A stretch of 64,000 nucleotides of DNA from an uncultured Caulobacter sp. (GCF_947036865.1 NZ_CAMQSF010000019.1:1-64000), one strand, 5' to 3'; numbered from the stretch's first letter, positions 5,729-14,786 are shown. Notes: generated by a model from the sequence alone, not told the origin. Numbers and translations are program-made.

Positions 5729-8458
5729 TCACCCCGTATTGCGCAGCCCCGCGGCGATGCCGGCCACGGTCAGCTGGATCGCCAGCCGCAACGACTCGTC
5801 CTGGTCCCCCGCTCGCCGCCGCGACAGCAGCTCCAGCTGCAGGTGGTTCAGCGGATCGACCGACCGGCTGGCCAGGGCCACCGACTCGGCGAGGTCCGGC
5901 TGGTTGTCGAGCAGGCTGGTCCCGCCCCGGATCGCCAGGGCCAGGCCGCTCGCCGCGTCGTGCTCGCGCCGGATGGTCTCGAAGATCCGCTCGGCGTTGG
6001 ACTTGTCCGGCGAGAGGGCGACGTAGCGGCTGGCGATGCCCATGTGGCTCTGGGCCAGGGCCAGCTCCATGTTCGACAGCAGGGAGGCGAAGAAGTCGAA
6101 GTTTCCGGCCAGGTCGCGCAGCTGCTCGACCGAGAGACCCGCCCGCTCGACCCCGGCCGCGAAACCGTACCAGCCCGGCAGCATGAACCGCGCCTGCGAC
6201 CAGCTGAACACCCACGGGATGGCCCGCAGGTCCTCGATCTTGCGGCTGGCGGTGCGGCTGGCCGGGCGGCTGCCGATGTTCAGGCCGACGATCTCGCTGA
6301 TCGGCGTCACCGACCAGAAGAAGTCCTCGAAGGCCGGATCGTCGTACACCAGCGCCCGGAAGCCGTGGAACGAGGCCTCGGCCAGGGCGGTCATGGCCGC
6401 CTCGACCTTGGGATCGGGCGCATGAACCGGTCGCTCGCTGGCCATCAGCACGGCGGCGGCCAGGCCGTCGAGATTGCGGCGGGCGGTGGGCTGGTCGCCG
6501 AAGCGGCGGGCGATCATCTCGCCCTGCTCGGTCATGCGGATGCGGCCCTGGACCGTGCCGGCGGGCTGGGCCAGCACGGCCTCGGCGGCCGGTCCCCCGC
6601 CCCGCCCGACGCTGCCGCCGCGACCGTGGAAAAGCTGCAGGCCCACGCCCATCCGGTCGGCCTCATAGGCCAGGGCCGAAGCGCCCTTGGCCACCCCGCG
6701 CCGGGAGGCGACATAGCCGCCGTCCTTGTTGCTGTCCGAATAGCCGAGCATGATCTCCTGCACCGGCCGGTCGCCCAGGATGCTCCGCGACAGCGGCAGC
6801 TCCAGCCACTGGCGCAGCACGGCGGGACCGTTCTCCAGGTCGCCGATGGTCTCGAACAGCGGCGCGACCTTGACCGAGGCGCGCGGCGCGGCCCCGCCCC
6901 AGACCAGTCCGACCTGCTTCAGCAGCACCAAGGGCTCGAGGATGTCCGACAGGGTGGCCGACTTCGAGATGATGTAGGCCCCCAGGCACCCATGGCCGTA
7001 GTCGCGCACCGCCTGGGCGGCCGCCTCTATCGTGGCCAGCTCCTTGGCGGTCTCCTCGCCATAGGCGGTGAACGGCGAGACCAGCGGCCGCTGGTGCGAC
7101 AGCTCGTCGATCAGCACCTTGCAGCGCGCGGCCTCGTCGAGCTTCAGATACTCGATCCCCGTCCCCGCCCGCTGGAAGAGCTCGTCCAGCGTCCGCTCGT
7201 GGACGTCGGCGTTCTGGCGCAGGTCCAGGCTCATCAGGTGGAAGCCGCAGGCCTTGGCGACCTCGACCAGCGTCCGCAGGGCCGAGCCGACCAGGCGCTC
7301 GCCGCCATGACGCTCCAGGCTGTCGATGATCACCGACAGGTCCGCCACGAAGGCGTCGGGGTGACCGTACGGCTCGACCTCGGTGGTCCCGGTCGCGAAG
7401 GCCACCGGCGCGCCGGTCAGCTTCTGGGACACCGCCGTCAGCCGGTCGAACACCAGCTCCAGCGCCAGGCGGTAGGGCTCGTCCAGGCGGTGCACCGACG
7501 GATCCCGCGTCTGGGCCGCCAGCGCCAGCAGCTCCTCGGAAACCGGGGCGTAGGCCGTCGAGACGGCGAGATTGGACCACAGCTTGCGCACCTCGCCGGC
7601 GTACCAGTCGAGGATCACCCGGGACTGCGAGGCGAAGGCCAGTTTCAGGGTCGCTCCGTTGACGCCGGGGTGGCCATCCCGGTCGCCGCCCAGCCACGAG
7701 CCCAGTTTCAGCAGCGGCGCGAGGTGGCCGTGCGTCCCGATCTTGGCGGTCCAGTCGCCATAGAGTTCGATCATCGCCGGCAGGATCGAGGTCCGCACGA
7801 TCGACATCGCGTTGCGGATCTCGTCCTTCACGGTGATCCGCTCCGGCCGGTAAAGCCGCGTCCGCCACATCAGGGCGATCTCGCGGAACAGGCCCTCGCG
7901 GATCTCGGCGTCGAGATCGGCCGGCAGGTGATGGCGGCGCAGGGCCATCAGCCGCGAGATCTCCGTCTCGCGGTCCACCATGCTGCGCCGGCGCACCTCG
8001 GTGGGGTGGGCGGTCAGCACCGGCATGACGTTCATGCCGCCGAAGATCCGGGCGAGCTCCTCGTCCGACTTGCCCCGCTCACGCAGGATCTTCACGGCGT
8101 CGACCAGGGTTCGGGGGCGGTCGTCGCCCGGCTGGGCCTCGGCCTCGGCGTGACGACGGCGGCCGGCCACGTCCTCGCCGATATTGGCCAGCAGCGAATG
8201 GCAGGCCAGGGCCCGCGCCAGGAACACCGCCTGCTCGGCCGAGAGGTCGGCGAACAGGTGGTCCAGAACCGGCGCCGCGCCGGTCTCCTCGTCCTCGCGG
8301 GACGCCGCCCGGCGCGCCTGGGCGACCAGCCCCGCGGCCTCCTCGCCCTCCAGATAGGCGATGGCCTCCGACAGCAGTTCGCTCAGCAGATTGGCGTTGC
8401 GCCGCACGTGACGGCTGGTCGGACGGTCGACCTCGATCGACAGGGCCGGTGGGCGCAT
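5729..8458 (-). CDS. ppc: Phosphoenolpyruvate carboxylase
   Basis: Cytoplasmic anaplerotic enzyme that carboxylates PEP with bicarbonate to oxaloacetate. About 909 residues from ATG 8458, the normal length; a GTG 42 nt upstream is possible but adds a non-conserved, charged N-terminus. All family signatures are seen: VLTAHPTE with the catalytic histidine (about residue 151), GGDRDGHPGV, LGYSDSNKDGG, the mobile loop FHGRGGSVGRGGGP and the canonical C-terminal NTG. It lies inside the uronate cluster, between kduD and kdgA, on the same strand but with its own 190-nt leader, so it is probably an independent unit. The location suits growth on sugar acids, when pyruvate and PEP come only from the Entner-Doudoroff route. 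Confidence 0.97.
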   Translation of the reverse strand: MRPPALSIEVDRPTSRHVRRNANLLSELLSEAIAYLEGEEAAGLVAQARRAASREDEETGAAPVLDHLFADLSAEQAVFLARALACHSLLANIGEDVAGRRRHAEAEAQPGDDRPRTLVDAVKILRERGKSDEELARIFGGMNVMPVLTAHPTEVRRRSMVDRETEISRLMALRRHHLPADLDAEIREGLFREIALMWRTRLYRPERITVKDEIRNAMSIVRTSILPAMIELYGDWTAKIGTHGHLAPLLKLGSWLGGDRDGHPGVNGATLKLAFASQSRVILDWYAGEVRKLWSNLAVSTAYAPVSEELLALAAQTRDPSVHRLDEPYRLALELVFDRLTAVSQKLTGAPVAFATGTTEVEPYGHPDAFVADLSVIIDSLERHGGERLVGSALRTLVEVAKACGFHLMSLDLRQNADVHERTLDELFQRAGTGIEYLKLDEAARCKVLIDELSHQRPLVSPFTAYGEETAKELATIEAAAQAVRDYGHGCLGAYIISKSATLSDILEPLVLLKQVGLVWGGAAPRASVKVAPLFETIGDLENGPAVLRQWLELPLSRSILGDRPVQEIMLGYSDSNKDGGYVASRRGVAKGASALAYEADRMGVGLQLFHGRGGSVGRGGGPAAEAVLAQPAGTVQGRIRMTEQGEMIARRFGDQPTARRNLDGLAAAVLMASERPVHAPDPKVEAAMTALAEASFHGFRALVYDDPAFEDFFWSVTPISEIVGLNIGSRPASRTASRKIEDLRAIPWVFSWSQARFMLPGWYGFAAGVERAGLSVEQLRDLAGNFDFFASLLSNMELALAQSHMGIASRYVALSPDKSNAERIFETIRREHDAASGLALAIRGGTSLLDNQPDLAESVALASRSVDPLNHLQLELLSRRRAGDQDESLRLAIQLTVAGIAAGLRNTG

Positions 8459-8517
8459 GCGGGGGCTCCAGAAGCGACGGCCGCGGCCATCGCTCCACAC
8501 TTGAAGGGGTCAAGACA

Positions 8518-8566
8518 GGGCGCCGGCGACCCGGGATCGTTCCGGGCCGCTGACGTAACGGCGCCC
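8518..8566. promoter_or_regulatory. Nested inverted repeat in the ppc leader
   Basis: Outer arms GGGCGCCG and CGGCGCCC enclose inner arms CCCGG and CCGGG. The structure lies 60-110 nt upstream of the ppc ATG. It could fold in the ppc leader RNA or be a protein-binding site; no known motif is recognised. Confidence 0.4.
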
Positions 8567-8604
8567 TCTAGCGCGGTTCCCCGGGCGGGGAAAGCGGATC
8601 AGCA

Positions 8605-8624
8605 CGATGGTTCCGCTACCATCG
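8605..8624. terminator. Hairpin downstream of kduD
   Basis: A perfect palindrome CGATGGT / ACCATCG with a 6-nt loop, 24 nt past the kduD stop. There is no T-run on the minus strand, so it may protect the 3' end or be an operator for ppc rather than a true intrinsic terminator. Confidence 0.35.
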
Positions 8625-8647
8625 CCAGTCTGCGCGAATTTGTTTCG

Positions 8648-9415
8648 CTAGCGCGCCAGCCAGCCGCCATCCACGGGCAGAGTAATCCCCTGGACATAGT
8701 CCGAGGCCGACGAAGCCAGGAACACGGCGGCGCCGCCGATGTCCTCCGGACGGCCCCAGCGGCCGGCCGGAATGCGCGCCAGGATGGCGGCGTTGCGGTC
8801 GGCGTCGTTGCGCAGGGCCTCGGTATTGTTGGTGTCGAAATAGCCGGGCGCGATGGCGTTGACGTTGATCCCCTTGGTCGCCCACTCGTTGGCGAGGATC
8901 TTGGTCAGGCCGGCGAGGCCCGACTTGGCGGCGGTATAGGACGGCACGCGGATGCCGCCCTGGAACGAGAGCAGGGAGGCGATGTTGATCACCTTGGCCT
9001 GGCCACCCTCGACACCCTGCTTCAGCGCCTGCTTGGCGAAGGCCTGGGTCAGGAAGAAGACGACCTTCAAGTTGGTGTCCATCACCGCGTCCCAGTCGGC
9101 CTCGCTGAACTCGATCGAGTCCGCGCGGCGGATGATGCCGGCGTTGTTGACCAGGATGTCGACCTTGCCGAAGGCGGCGACGGTCTCGTCGATGACCCGC
9201 TGGACGGGCTCGGTCGAGCCGAAGTCGGCCTTGATCGACAGGAACTTGCGGCCCAGGCCCTCGACGGCGGCTTGGGTTTCGGTCGGTTCGCTGCGGCCCG
9301 CGGCGGCGATGTCCGCGCCGGCGGCGGCCAGGGCGATGGCGATCCCCTGCCCGATCCCGGTATTGGCGCCGGTGACGAGCGCGACCTTGCCTTCGAGGCT
9401 GAACGGATTGGCCAT
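8648..9415 (-). CDS. kduD: 2-dehydro-3-deoxy-D-gluconate 5-dehydrogenase (SDR)
   Basis: Short-chain dehydrogenase that interconverts 2,5-diketo-3-deoxygluconate and KDG with NAD(H), the last step for unsaturated uronates from pectin or similar polymers. About 255 residues from ATG 9415 (AGGAA ribosome site); a TTG 18 nt upstream is not needed. The Rossmann motif TGANTGIGQG is near residue 16, followed by NNAGIIRRA and the catalytic tetrad segment with YTAAKSG. The C-terminus (LPVDGGWLAR) is typical of KduD. It lies downstream of kduI on the same strand but is separated from it by a family B repeat. The identification rests on SDR motifs plus adjacency to kduI. Confidence 0.9.
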   Translation of the reverse strand: MANPFSLEGKVALVTGANTGIGQGIAIALAAAGADIAAAGRSEPTETQAAVEGLGRKFLSIKADFGSTEPVQRVIDETVAAFGKVDILVNNAGIIRRADSIEFSEADWDAVMDTNLKVVFFLTQAFAKQALKQGVEGGQAKVINIASLLSFQGGIRVPSYTAAKSGLAGLTKILANEWATKGINVNAIAPGYFDTNNTEALRNDADRNAAILARIPAGRWGRPEDIGGAAVFLASSASDYVQGITLPVDGGWLAR

Positions 9416-9436
9416 GACGAGTTCCTGTCCCAAATT

Positions 9437-9544
9437 CGTGTCATCCCGGAAGCCTCGAAGAGGCTGTCCGGGACCCAGGGGCCGGCGCGCTGCGCGTGCC
9501 CCCTGGGTCCCGGCTCTACGCTACGCTTCGGCCGGGATGACACG
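9437..9544. repeat. Dispersed inverted repeat, family B, copy 2
   Basis: Starts CGTGTCATCCCGG and ends GCCGGGATGACACG, with an inner GGGACCCAGGGG / CCCCTGGGTCCC pair as in the copy at 1961-2074. It separates kduI from kduD and could alter their relative expression. Confidence 0.85.
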
Positions 9545-9565
9545 GAAGCGTATGGCCCAAGGCCC

Positions 9566-10405
9566 CTACTTCAGCTGGCAGATGTCCAGCACGTTCATGT
9601 CGGTATAGTCGAGGTTTTCGCCGCCCATCGCCCAGATGAAGGTGTAGTTGGCGGTGCCCGAGCCCATGTGGATCGACCACGGCGGACTCATCACGGCTTC
9701 CTCGTTGGCGATCACGATGTGACGCATCTCGTCCGGCTCGCCCATGTAGTGGAAGACCCGGTCGTTCTCGCCGAGGCCGAAGTAGAAATAGGCTTCCGAG
9801 CGGCGGTCGTGCAGATGGGGCGGCATCGTGTTCCAGACGCTGCCCGGCTTCAGCACGGTCATGCCCAGCAGCAGCTGAGCCGACTTGCAGGTGGTCGGCA
9901 CGATGTACTGGTAGATCGTGCGCTCGTTGGAGGTTTCCAGCGCGCCGCGCTCCAGCGGGATCGCGTCGGCGAAGGCCAGCTTCTTGGTCTCGAAGGCCGC
10001 GTGGGCCGGCAGGCTGACCAGGTAGAAGCGCGCGGCGCCGTCGACGCCCTCGAAGGTGACCTCCTTGGCGCCCATGGTGACATACAGGCCGTCACGCGGC
10101 ACGATCTCGTAGACCACGCCGTCGACGGTGACCTTGCCGGTGGTCTCGCCGACATTGATCAGGCCCAGTTCACGGCGCTCCAGGAACGGGTGGCCGGCGG
10201 CCGAGGCGGGCTCGGTCTGGTCGGGCAACTTGATCGGGCTGGTCGCCACGACGCCGCCGACCACGAAGCGTTCGGCGTGATTGTAGGTCAGGACGATCTG
10301 GCCGTCCTGAAACAGGCCCTGCATCAGGTAGCGGTCGCGCAGGTCGTCGTTGCTGACCGCGAACATCATGTCCGGATGGGTGGCGTGATAGGTCTTGGCG
10401 AACAT
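9566..10405 (-). CDS. kduI: 5-keto-4-deoxyuronate isomerase
   Basis: Cupin-fold, zinc-dependent ketol-isomerase converting 4-deoxy-L-threo-5-hexosulose uronate to 3-deoxy-D-glycero-2,5-hexodiulosonate, upstream of KduD. At 279 residues it has the family length. The metal-binding segment is visible as [18 protein letters not shown] (about residues 192-209), with a further histidine in [10 protein letters not shown], and [22 protein letters not shown] is the conserved C-terminal block. It starts at ATG 10405, 24 nt after the uxaC stop, and is probably cotranscribed with uxaC from the operator-controlled promoter near 11954. Confidence 0.95.
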   Translation of the reverse strand: MFAKTYHATHPDMMFAVSNDDLRDRYLMQGLFQDGQIVLTYNHAERFVVGGVVATSPIKLPDQTEPASAAGHPFLERRELGLINVGETTGKVTVDGVVYEIVPRDGLYVTMGAKEVTFEGVDGAARFYLVSLPAHAAFETKKLAFADAIPLERGALETSNERTIYQYIVPTTCKSAQLLLGMTVLKPGSVWNTMPPHLHDRRSEAYFYFGLGENDRVFHYMGEPDEMRHIVIANEEAVMSPPWSIHMGSGTANYTFIWAMGGENLDYTDMNVLDICQLK

Positions 10406-10429
10406 CGGGAAGTCTCCGGAAAGGGTGTT

Positions 10430-11893
10430 CTATTCAGCGGCCGCGCGCAGCGTGGTGGGGCGAGCCCAGTCCGGACGCTGATCGAGCTTGTAGGCCTTCT
10501 TAGGCAGGTTGTACGTCAGATCGACGATCAGCTCCTCTGCCTCGACGAGATCCATGCGGTGCTCGGCGACCATGCGGGCGAGGAAGGCGCTGTCGACGCG
10601 GCGGGCCACGTCGTGGCGGGCCGGGATCGACAGGAAGGCGCGGGTATCGTCGTTGAAGCCGACGGTGTTGTAGAAGCCGGCGGTCTCGGTGACCTGCTCG
10701 CGGAAGCGCATCATGCCTTCAGGGCTGTCGTGGAACCACCAGGACGGGCCCAGCTTCAGCACCGGATAGTGGCCGGCCAGCGGGGCCAGCTCGCGGCTGT
10801 AGGTCGTCTCGTCCAGCGTGAACAGGATGATCGACAGGCGCGGATCGTTGCCCAGACGGGTCAGCAGCGGCTTCAGCGCATCGACGTACTCGGTGCGCAT
10901 CGGAATGTCGGCGCCCTTGTCGCGACCGTGCGAATTCAGGAGGCCGACATTGTGGTTGCGGTGCGAGCCAGGGTGGATCTGCATGACCAGCCCGTCGTCC
11001 AGGCTCATCTTGGCCATCTCGGTCAGCATCTGGGCGCGGAAGAGCTCGGCCTTTTGCGGCGTCACATTGCCCTTCACGAGATCGGCGAACAAGGCCTCGG
11101 CCTCGGCGTCGCTCAGGTCGGCGGTGGCGGCCGTCGGGTGACCATGGTCGGACGAGGTCGCGCCGGCCTCTATGAAGGCTTGGCGGCGCAGGCGGTGCGC
11201 TTCGAGATAGGACTTCCAGCTGTAGACGTCCTGGCCGGACACCTCGGCGAAGCGTTCGAAGGCGCGCGGCGAACGCTCGTCCTCGAAGTCGATGACGGCG
11301 TCGGGACGATAGGCGGTGATCACGTGACCGCCCCACCCGCTCTCGCGGATCGCCTTATGGTGATCGAGGCTCTCGTGCGGCCCCTCGGTGGTCGCCAAGG
11401 TTTCGATATTGAAGCGGTCGAACAGCGCGCGCGGACGATAGGCCTCGGTCGCCAGGGCCTCGGTGATCCGGTCGTAATAGGCGTCGGCCGTGGAGGCGTC
11501 GAGGAACTGCGTGAATCCGAAGACCTGGCTGAACACGTGGTTCAGCCACACCCACGACGGCGTCCCCCGGAACAGGTGGAACTGGCTGGCGAACACCCGC
11601 CAGGCCTCGCGCGGGTCGGTGTCGGGCACGCCGGCCTTGGACCGCACCTTCAGGGCGTCGAGGCTGACGCCCTGGCTGTAGAGCATCCGGAACAGATAGT
11701 GGTCCGGGGCCAGCAGCAGATCGGTGGCGTCCTGGAACGGCGCGTTGGTGGCGAACCAGCTCGGATCGGTATGGCCGTGCGGGCTGATGATCGGCAGGTC
11801 CTTGACCAGGGCGTAGAGGCCGCGGGCATAGGACCGGGTGGCCGGATCCGCTGGAAACAGCCGATCCTCGTGGAAATTCAGAGGCCTGGGCAT
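10430..11893 (-). CDS. uxaC: Glucuronate/galacturonate isomerase
   Basis: Uronate isomerase of the metal-dependent amidohydrolase superfamily. It converts D-glucuronate to D-fructuronate and D-galacturonate to D-tagaturonate. At 487 residues it is family length. The N-terminal metal-binding motif ISPHGHTDPSWF (about residues 36-47), the HPGSHRNHN segment and the LGPSWWFHDSPEGM block are all characteristic. First gene of the minus-strand uxaC-kduI-(kduD) series, with a LacI-type operator about 60 nt upstream of its ATG. It is the entry point for both hexuronates into the pathway. Confidence 0.96.
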   Translation of the reverse strand: MPRPLNFHEDRLFPADPATRSYARGLYALVKDLPIISPHGHTDPSWFATNAPFQDATDLLLAPDHYLFRMLYSQGVSLDALKVRSKAGVPDTDPREAWRVFASQFHLFRGTPSWVWLNHVFSQVFGFTQFLDASTADAYYDRITEALATEAYRPRALFDRFNIETLATTEGPHESLDHHKAIRESGWGGHVITAYRPDAVIDFEDERSPRAFERFAEVSGQDVYSWKSYLEAHRLRRQAFIEAGATSSDHGHPTAATADLSDAEAEALFADLVKGNVTPQKAELFRAQMLTEMAKMSLDDGLVMQIHPGSHRNHNVGLLNSHGRDKGADIPMRTEYVDALKPLLTRLGNDPRLSIILFTLDETTYSRELAPLAGHYPVLKLGPSWWFHDSPEGMMRFREQVTETAGFYNTVGFNDDTRAFLSIPARHDVARRVDSAFLARMVAEHRMDLVEAEELIVDLTYNLPKKAYKLDQRPDWARPTTLRAAAE

Positions 11894-11953
11894 GGCTTAG
11901 CGTCCGCTCCCTATCTGGTCGGCGACTTCGCGACGGGTCGCCCGCGCCCGCTT

Positions 11954-11967
11954 GGTAACCGGTGTCA
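11954..11967. promoter_or_regulatory. LacI-family operator in front of uxaC
   Basis: GGTAACCGGTGTCA, the exact reverse complement of the sites at 5405 and 13171. It lies in the 108-nt gap between the regulator stop and the uxaC start, about 60 nt before the uxaC ATG, well placed to repress the uxaC-kduI-kduD transcript. Confidence 0.78.
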
Positions 11968-12001
11968 TGTCTCTATGCAACCCGCTGGAACCGGCAAATT
12001 C

Positions 12002-13114
12002 TCAACCCGGAACCGGGCCCGAGGATTCCCGGACCACCAGGCTCGGTTCGGTCTTGGTCATGTCTCGAGGCTCGTCCCGCTCGACCCCGATCAGCTTCTC
12101 GGCGGCCATGCGGCCGATCTCCCGGGTCGGGGTGCGGACCGTGGTCAGGGGCGGCCACACCGCCTGGGCGATCTGGAAGTCATCGAAGCCCACGATCGTC
12201 AGATCCCGAGGCACCACGAGGCCCGCCTTGCGCGCGGACTGCAGAACCCCCGCGGCCATCTCGTCATTGCCGCAGAAGATCGCCGTGGGCCGCGGCGTCC
12301 GCGCCAGAAGCGCGTCCCCGCACGCCACACCGGACTCGAAGGTGTAGGCGCCCTGGACGATGTCGCCCTCGGCCAGTTTCAGCCCCGCCTCGGCCAGGCC
12401 GTCCTCGAACCCCCCTCGCCGCTCGTGCGACGAGCGGAAGCTGCCCGGACCCGAAATGAACGCGATCCGCCTGTGACCGAGCTCCACGATGTGACGCGCG
12501 GCCTGCGCCGCGCCCATCCGGTCGTGGCCGACGATCATGTGCTCGGGCATGTCCAGCTCGACCGAGGCGATGCGGATATATTCGCAGCCGATTTCATTCA
12601 GCAGCTTGGCGACCCGCTCGTCCTCCGAGACCGAGGGCGGCAGCACCACGCCATAGAGCTTCTGGCGCTCGACGAAGCCGCGGATGTCCGCCAGGAAGGT
12701 GGGGCTGGCGCGGTCGCAGGGGTGCACCACCAGCTCGAAGCCCGAGCCGCGCAGGCCGTCCAGCAGTCCCAGCTGCATGTTGACCACGTATTGCGGGTTC
12801 GGATTGTCGTAGATCATGCCGATCAGGAACGAGCGACGGAACGCCAAGCCTCGCGCTTGCGGGTCCGGCGCGTAGCCCCATTCGGCGATCACCGCCTCGA
12901 TCCGCTCGCGGGTCTCGTCGCGGACGAAAGGCGACTGGTTGATCACGCGGGAGACGGTCTTCTTGGACACGCCGGCCAGACGGGCGATATCGTTGATGGT
13001 GGCTCGCTTACGGCCGCCTTCGACGCCATTCTCTAGATCTTCGGGAGTCGAGGGCGGCGTATTCGAAGAGCTCACGGCGTTTCCAAGCGGCTGTAGGACG
13101 TCTTGTTTTGTCAT
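12002..13114 (-). CDS. LacI-family regulator of uronate catabolism
   Basis: Transcription factor of the LacI/GalR family, about 370 residues. A 35-residue polar N-terminal extension precedes the classic HTH ATINDIARLAGVSKKTVS with hinge-helix segment PDPQARGLA. The rest is a periplasmic-binding-protein-like effector domain; ISGPGSFRSSHERRGGF and the C-terminal TTVRTPTREIGRMAAEKL are typical. A later start nearer the HTH is possible because the extension is not conserved in the family. It is encoded inside the uronate cluster, and the operators at 11954 and 13171 flank the gene, so it probably represses its neighbours and itself. The effector is presumably a uronate or KDG, by inference from context. 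It could be called uxuR- or kdgR-like; I leave the symbol open. Confidence 0.9.
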   Translation of the reverse strand: MTKQDVLQPLGNAVSSSNTPPSTPEDLENGVEGGRKRATINDIARLAGVSKKTVSRVINQSPFVRDETRERIEAVIAEWGYAPDPQARGLAFRRSFLIGMIYDNPNPQYVVNMQLGLLDGLRGSGFELVVHPCDRASPTFLADIRGFVERQKLYGVVLPPSVSEDERVAKLLNEIGCEYIRIASVELDMPEHMIVGHDRMGAAQAARHIVELGHRRIAFISGPGSFRSSHERRGGFEDGLAEAGLKLAEGDIVQGAYTFESGVACGDALLARTPRPTAIFCGNDEMAAGVLQSARKAGLVVPRDLTIVGFDDFQIAQAVWPPLTTVRTPTREIGRMAAEKLIGVERDEPRDMTKTEPSLVVRESSGPVPG

Positions 13115-13170
13115 ACTCTAGCCGCGCGAACGTCGCCAACCTAGGACGAAACGCCCCCTTGCGGCGGACC

Positions 13171-13184
13171 TGACACCGGTTACC
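13171..13184. promoter_or_regulatory. LacI-family operator between the regulator and uxaA
   Basis: TGACACCGGTTACC, identical to the site before kdgA. It lies in the divergent region, about 55 nt from the regulator start and 38 nt from the uxaA ATG, so one bound repressor could block uxaA-uxuB and autoregulate. Confidence 0.78.
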
Positions 13185-13221
13185 TTTAGGGGTGGCGCCG
13201 CGTTTGGCGTTACGAAACACA

Positions 13222-14745
13222 ATGGCTGCCGCCTCCATGACGGAAAACACCTCGCCGCTCGCCGAATCGATTCATCCCGTCGATCCACGAGACCATGTCG
13301 CCACGGCGCTGCGCGACCTGGCGGCGGGCGAGACCCTCGAACTTCACGGCCGCTCGATCGTTGCCCAGGCGGCCGTTCCCAAGGGCCACAAGATCGCGAT
13401 CCGCGCGGTCGCGGCGGGCGAGGATGTTCTGAAGTACGGCTGGCCCATCGGCCGCGCCACCGCCGACATCGCCGTCGGCGACCACGTGCACGTCCACAAT
13501 GTCGAGACGCGCCTGGACGGGGTCGAGGGCTATGTCTTCGCGCCCGCGCCGCCGGAAGCGCCCGGTCCCGGCGCGACCCGCACGTTCGAGGGCTATCGCC
13601 GCCGCAACGGCCGGGTCGGCACGCGCAACGAGATCTGGGTCCTGTGCACCGTCGGCTGCGTGGCCAACACCGCGCGCCGGATCGCCGAGAAAGCCCATGC
13701 CCGCTTCGCCGGCCGCGTCGACGGCGTCTATGCCTTCCCCCACCCGTTCGGCTGCTCGCAGCTAGGCGACGACCTGACCCACACCCGCGCCCTGATCGCG
13801 GGCCTCGCCGCGCATCCCAACGCCGGCGGCGTCCTGATCCTGGGCCTGGGCTGCGAGAACAACCAGCTGAAGGCCCTGCTGGACAGCGCGCCGGACATCG
13901 ACCGCGAGCGGCTTCGAAGCTTCACCACCCAGATGGTCGAGGACGAACTGGAAGACGGTCTGGCCGCCGTCGAGGCGCTGGTCGAGATCGCCGAGCGGGA
14001 CCGCCGCGAGCCCGTCCCGGTGTCGGAACTGGTGGTGGGCCTCAAGTGCGGCGGCTCGGACGGCTTCTCCGGCGTCACGGCCAATCCTCTCGTCGGCCGC
14101 ATCGCCGACAAGGTCGCCGACGCCGGCGGCACCCCGGTCCTGACCGAGATCCCGGAAGTGTTTGGGGCCGAGAACGTCCTGCTGCGGCGCGCCGCCAGTC
14201 GCGAGATCTTCGACGCCGCCGTCGGCGTGATCGACGACTTCAAGCGCTACTTCATCGACAATCACCAGCCGATCTACGAGAACCCCTCGCCCGGCAACAT
14301 CGCCGGCGGCATCACCACGCTCGAGGAAAAATCGCTGGGCGCGGTGCAGAAGGGCGGCCGCGCGCCGCTGGTCGAGGTGCTGCGCTATGGCCAGCGCGTC
14401 GGCCCGCACGGCCTGACCCTGCTGGAGGCGCCGGGCAACGACGCGGTCTCGTCGACCGCCCTGACCGCCGCCGGCGCGACCGTGATCCTGTTCACCACCG
14501 GCCGCGGCACGCCGCTCGGCTTTCCCGCGCCGACCCTGAAGATCGCCTCCAATTCGGGCCTGGCCCAGCGCAAGCCGGGTTGGATCGACTTCGACGCCGG
14601 TCAGGTGCTGGACGGCGTCTCGATGGACGACGCGGCCGAGCGCCTGATGGACCTCGTGATCGACACGGCCTCCGGCAAGGCGACCAAGGCCGAACTGAAC
14701 GGCGAGCGCGAGATCGCCATCTGGAAGTCGGGGGTGACCCTCTAG
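13222..14745 (+). CDS. uxaA: Altronate dehydratase, fused SAF and catalytic domains
   Basis: Dehydratase of the UxaA/GarD family that converts D-altronate to KDG. About 507 residues from ATG 13222; a GTG 30 nt upstream and an ATG 15 nt downstream are alternatives, and none has a clear ribosome site. The N-terminal third is the SAF-like domain (RAVAAGEDVLKYGWPIG, DHVHVHNVET). The catalytic part has GYRRRNGRVGTRNEIWVL, PHPFGCSQLGDD, LGLGCENNQ and GLKCGGSDGFSG, the expected iron-binding and active-site blocks. First gene of the plus-strand uxaA-uxuB pair, under the operator at 13171. Mannonate dehydratase (UxuA) is absent from the window, so the route through altronate is the one encoded here. 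Confidence 0.93.
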   Translation: MAAASMTENTSPLAESIHPVDPRDHVATALRDLAAGETLELHGRSIVAQAAVPKGHKIAIRAVAAGEDVLKYGWPIGRATADIAVGDHVHVHNVETRLDGVEGYVFAPAPPEAPGPGATRTFEGYRRRNGRVGTRNEIWVLCTVGCVANTARRIAEKAHARFAGRVDGVYAFPHPFGCSQLGDDLTHTRALIAGLAAHPNAGGVLILGLGCENNQLKALLDSAPDIDRERLRSFTTQMVEDELEDGLAAVEALVEIAERDRREPVPVSELVVGLKCGGSDGFSGVTANPLVGRIADKVADAGGTPVLTEIPEVFGAENVLLRRAASREIFDAAVGVIDDFKRYFIDNHQPIYENPSPGNIAGGITTLEEKSLGAVQKGGRAPLVEVLRYGQRVGPHGLTLLEAPGNDAVSSTALTAAGATVILFTTGRGTPLGFPAPTLKIASNSGLAQRKPGWIDFDAGQVLDGVSMDDAAERLMDLVIDTASGKATKAELNGEREIAIWKSGVTL

Positions 14746-14786
14746 GACATGAGGGTCGGGTCGAAGCGGCGCCGGACGCCATTGCC

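Noticed and set aside
3345-6026. A plus-strand open frame of about 890 codons opposite kdgK, kdgA and the ppc 3' end
   Set aside because: Antisense to kdgK and kdgA and then runs through repeats; no recognisable protein.
5549-13036. A plus-strand open frame of about 2,500 codons across ppc, kduD, kduI, uxaC and the regulator
   Set aside because: It is antisense to five well-identified genes; such long antisense frames are expected in GC-rich DNA with strong third-position bias. Its translation is low-complexity Arg/Gly/His-rich.
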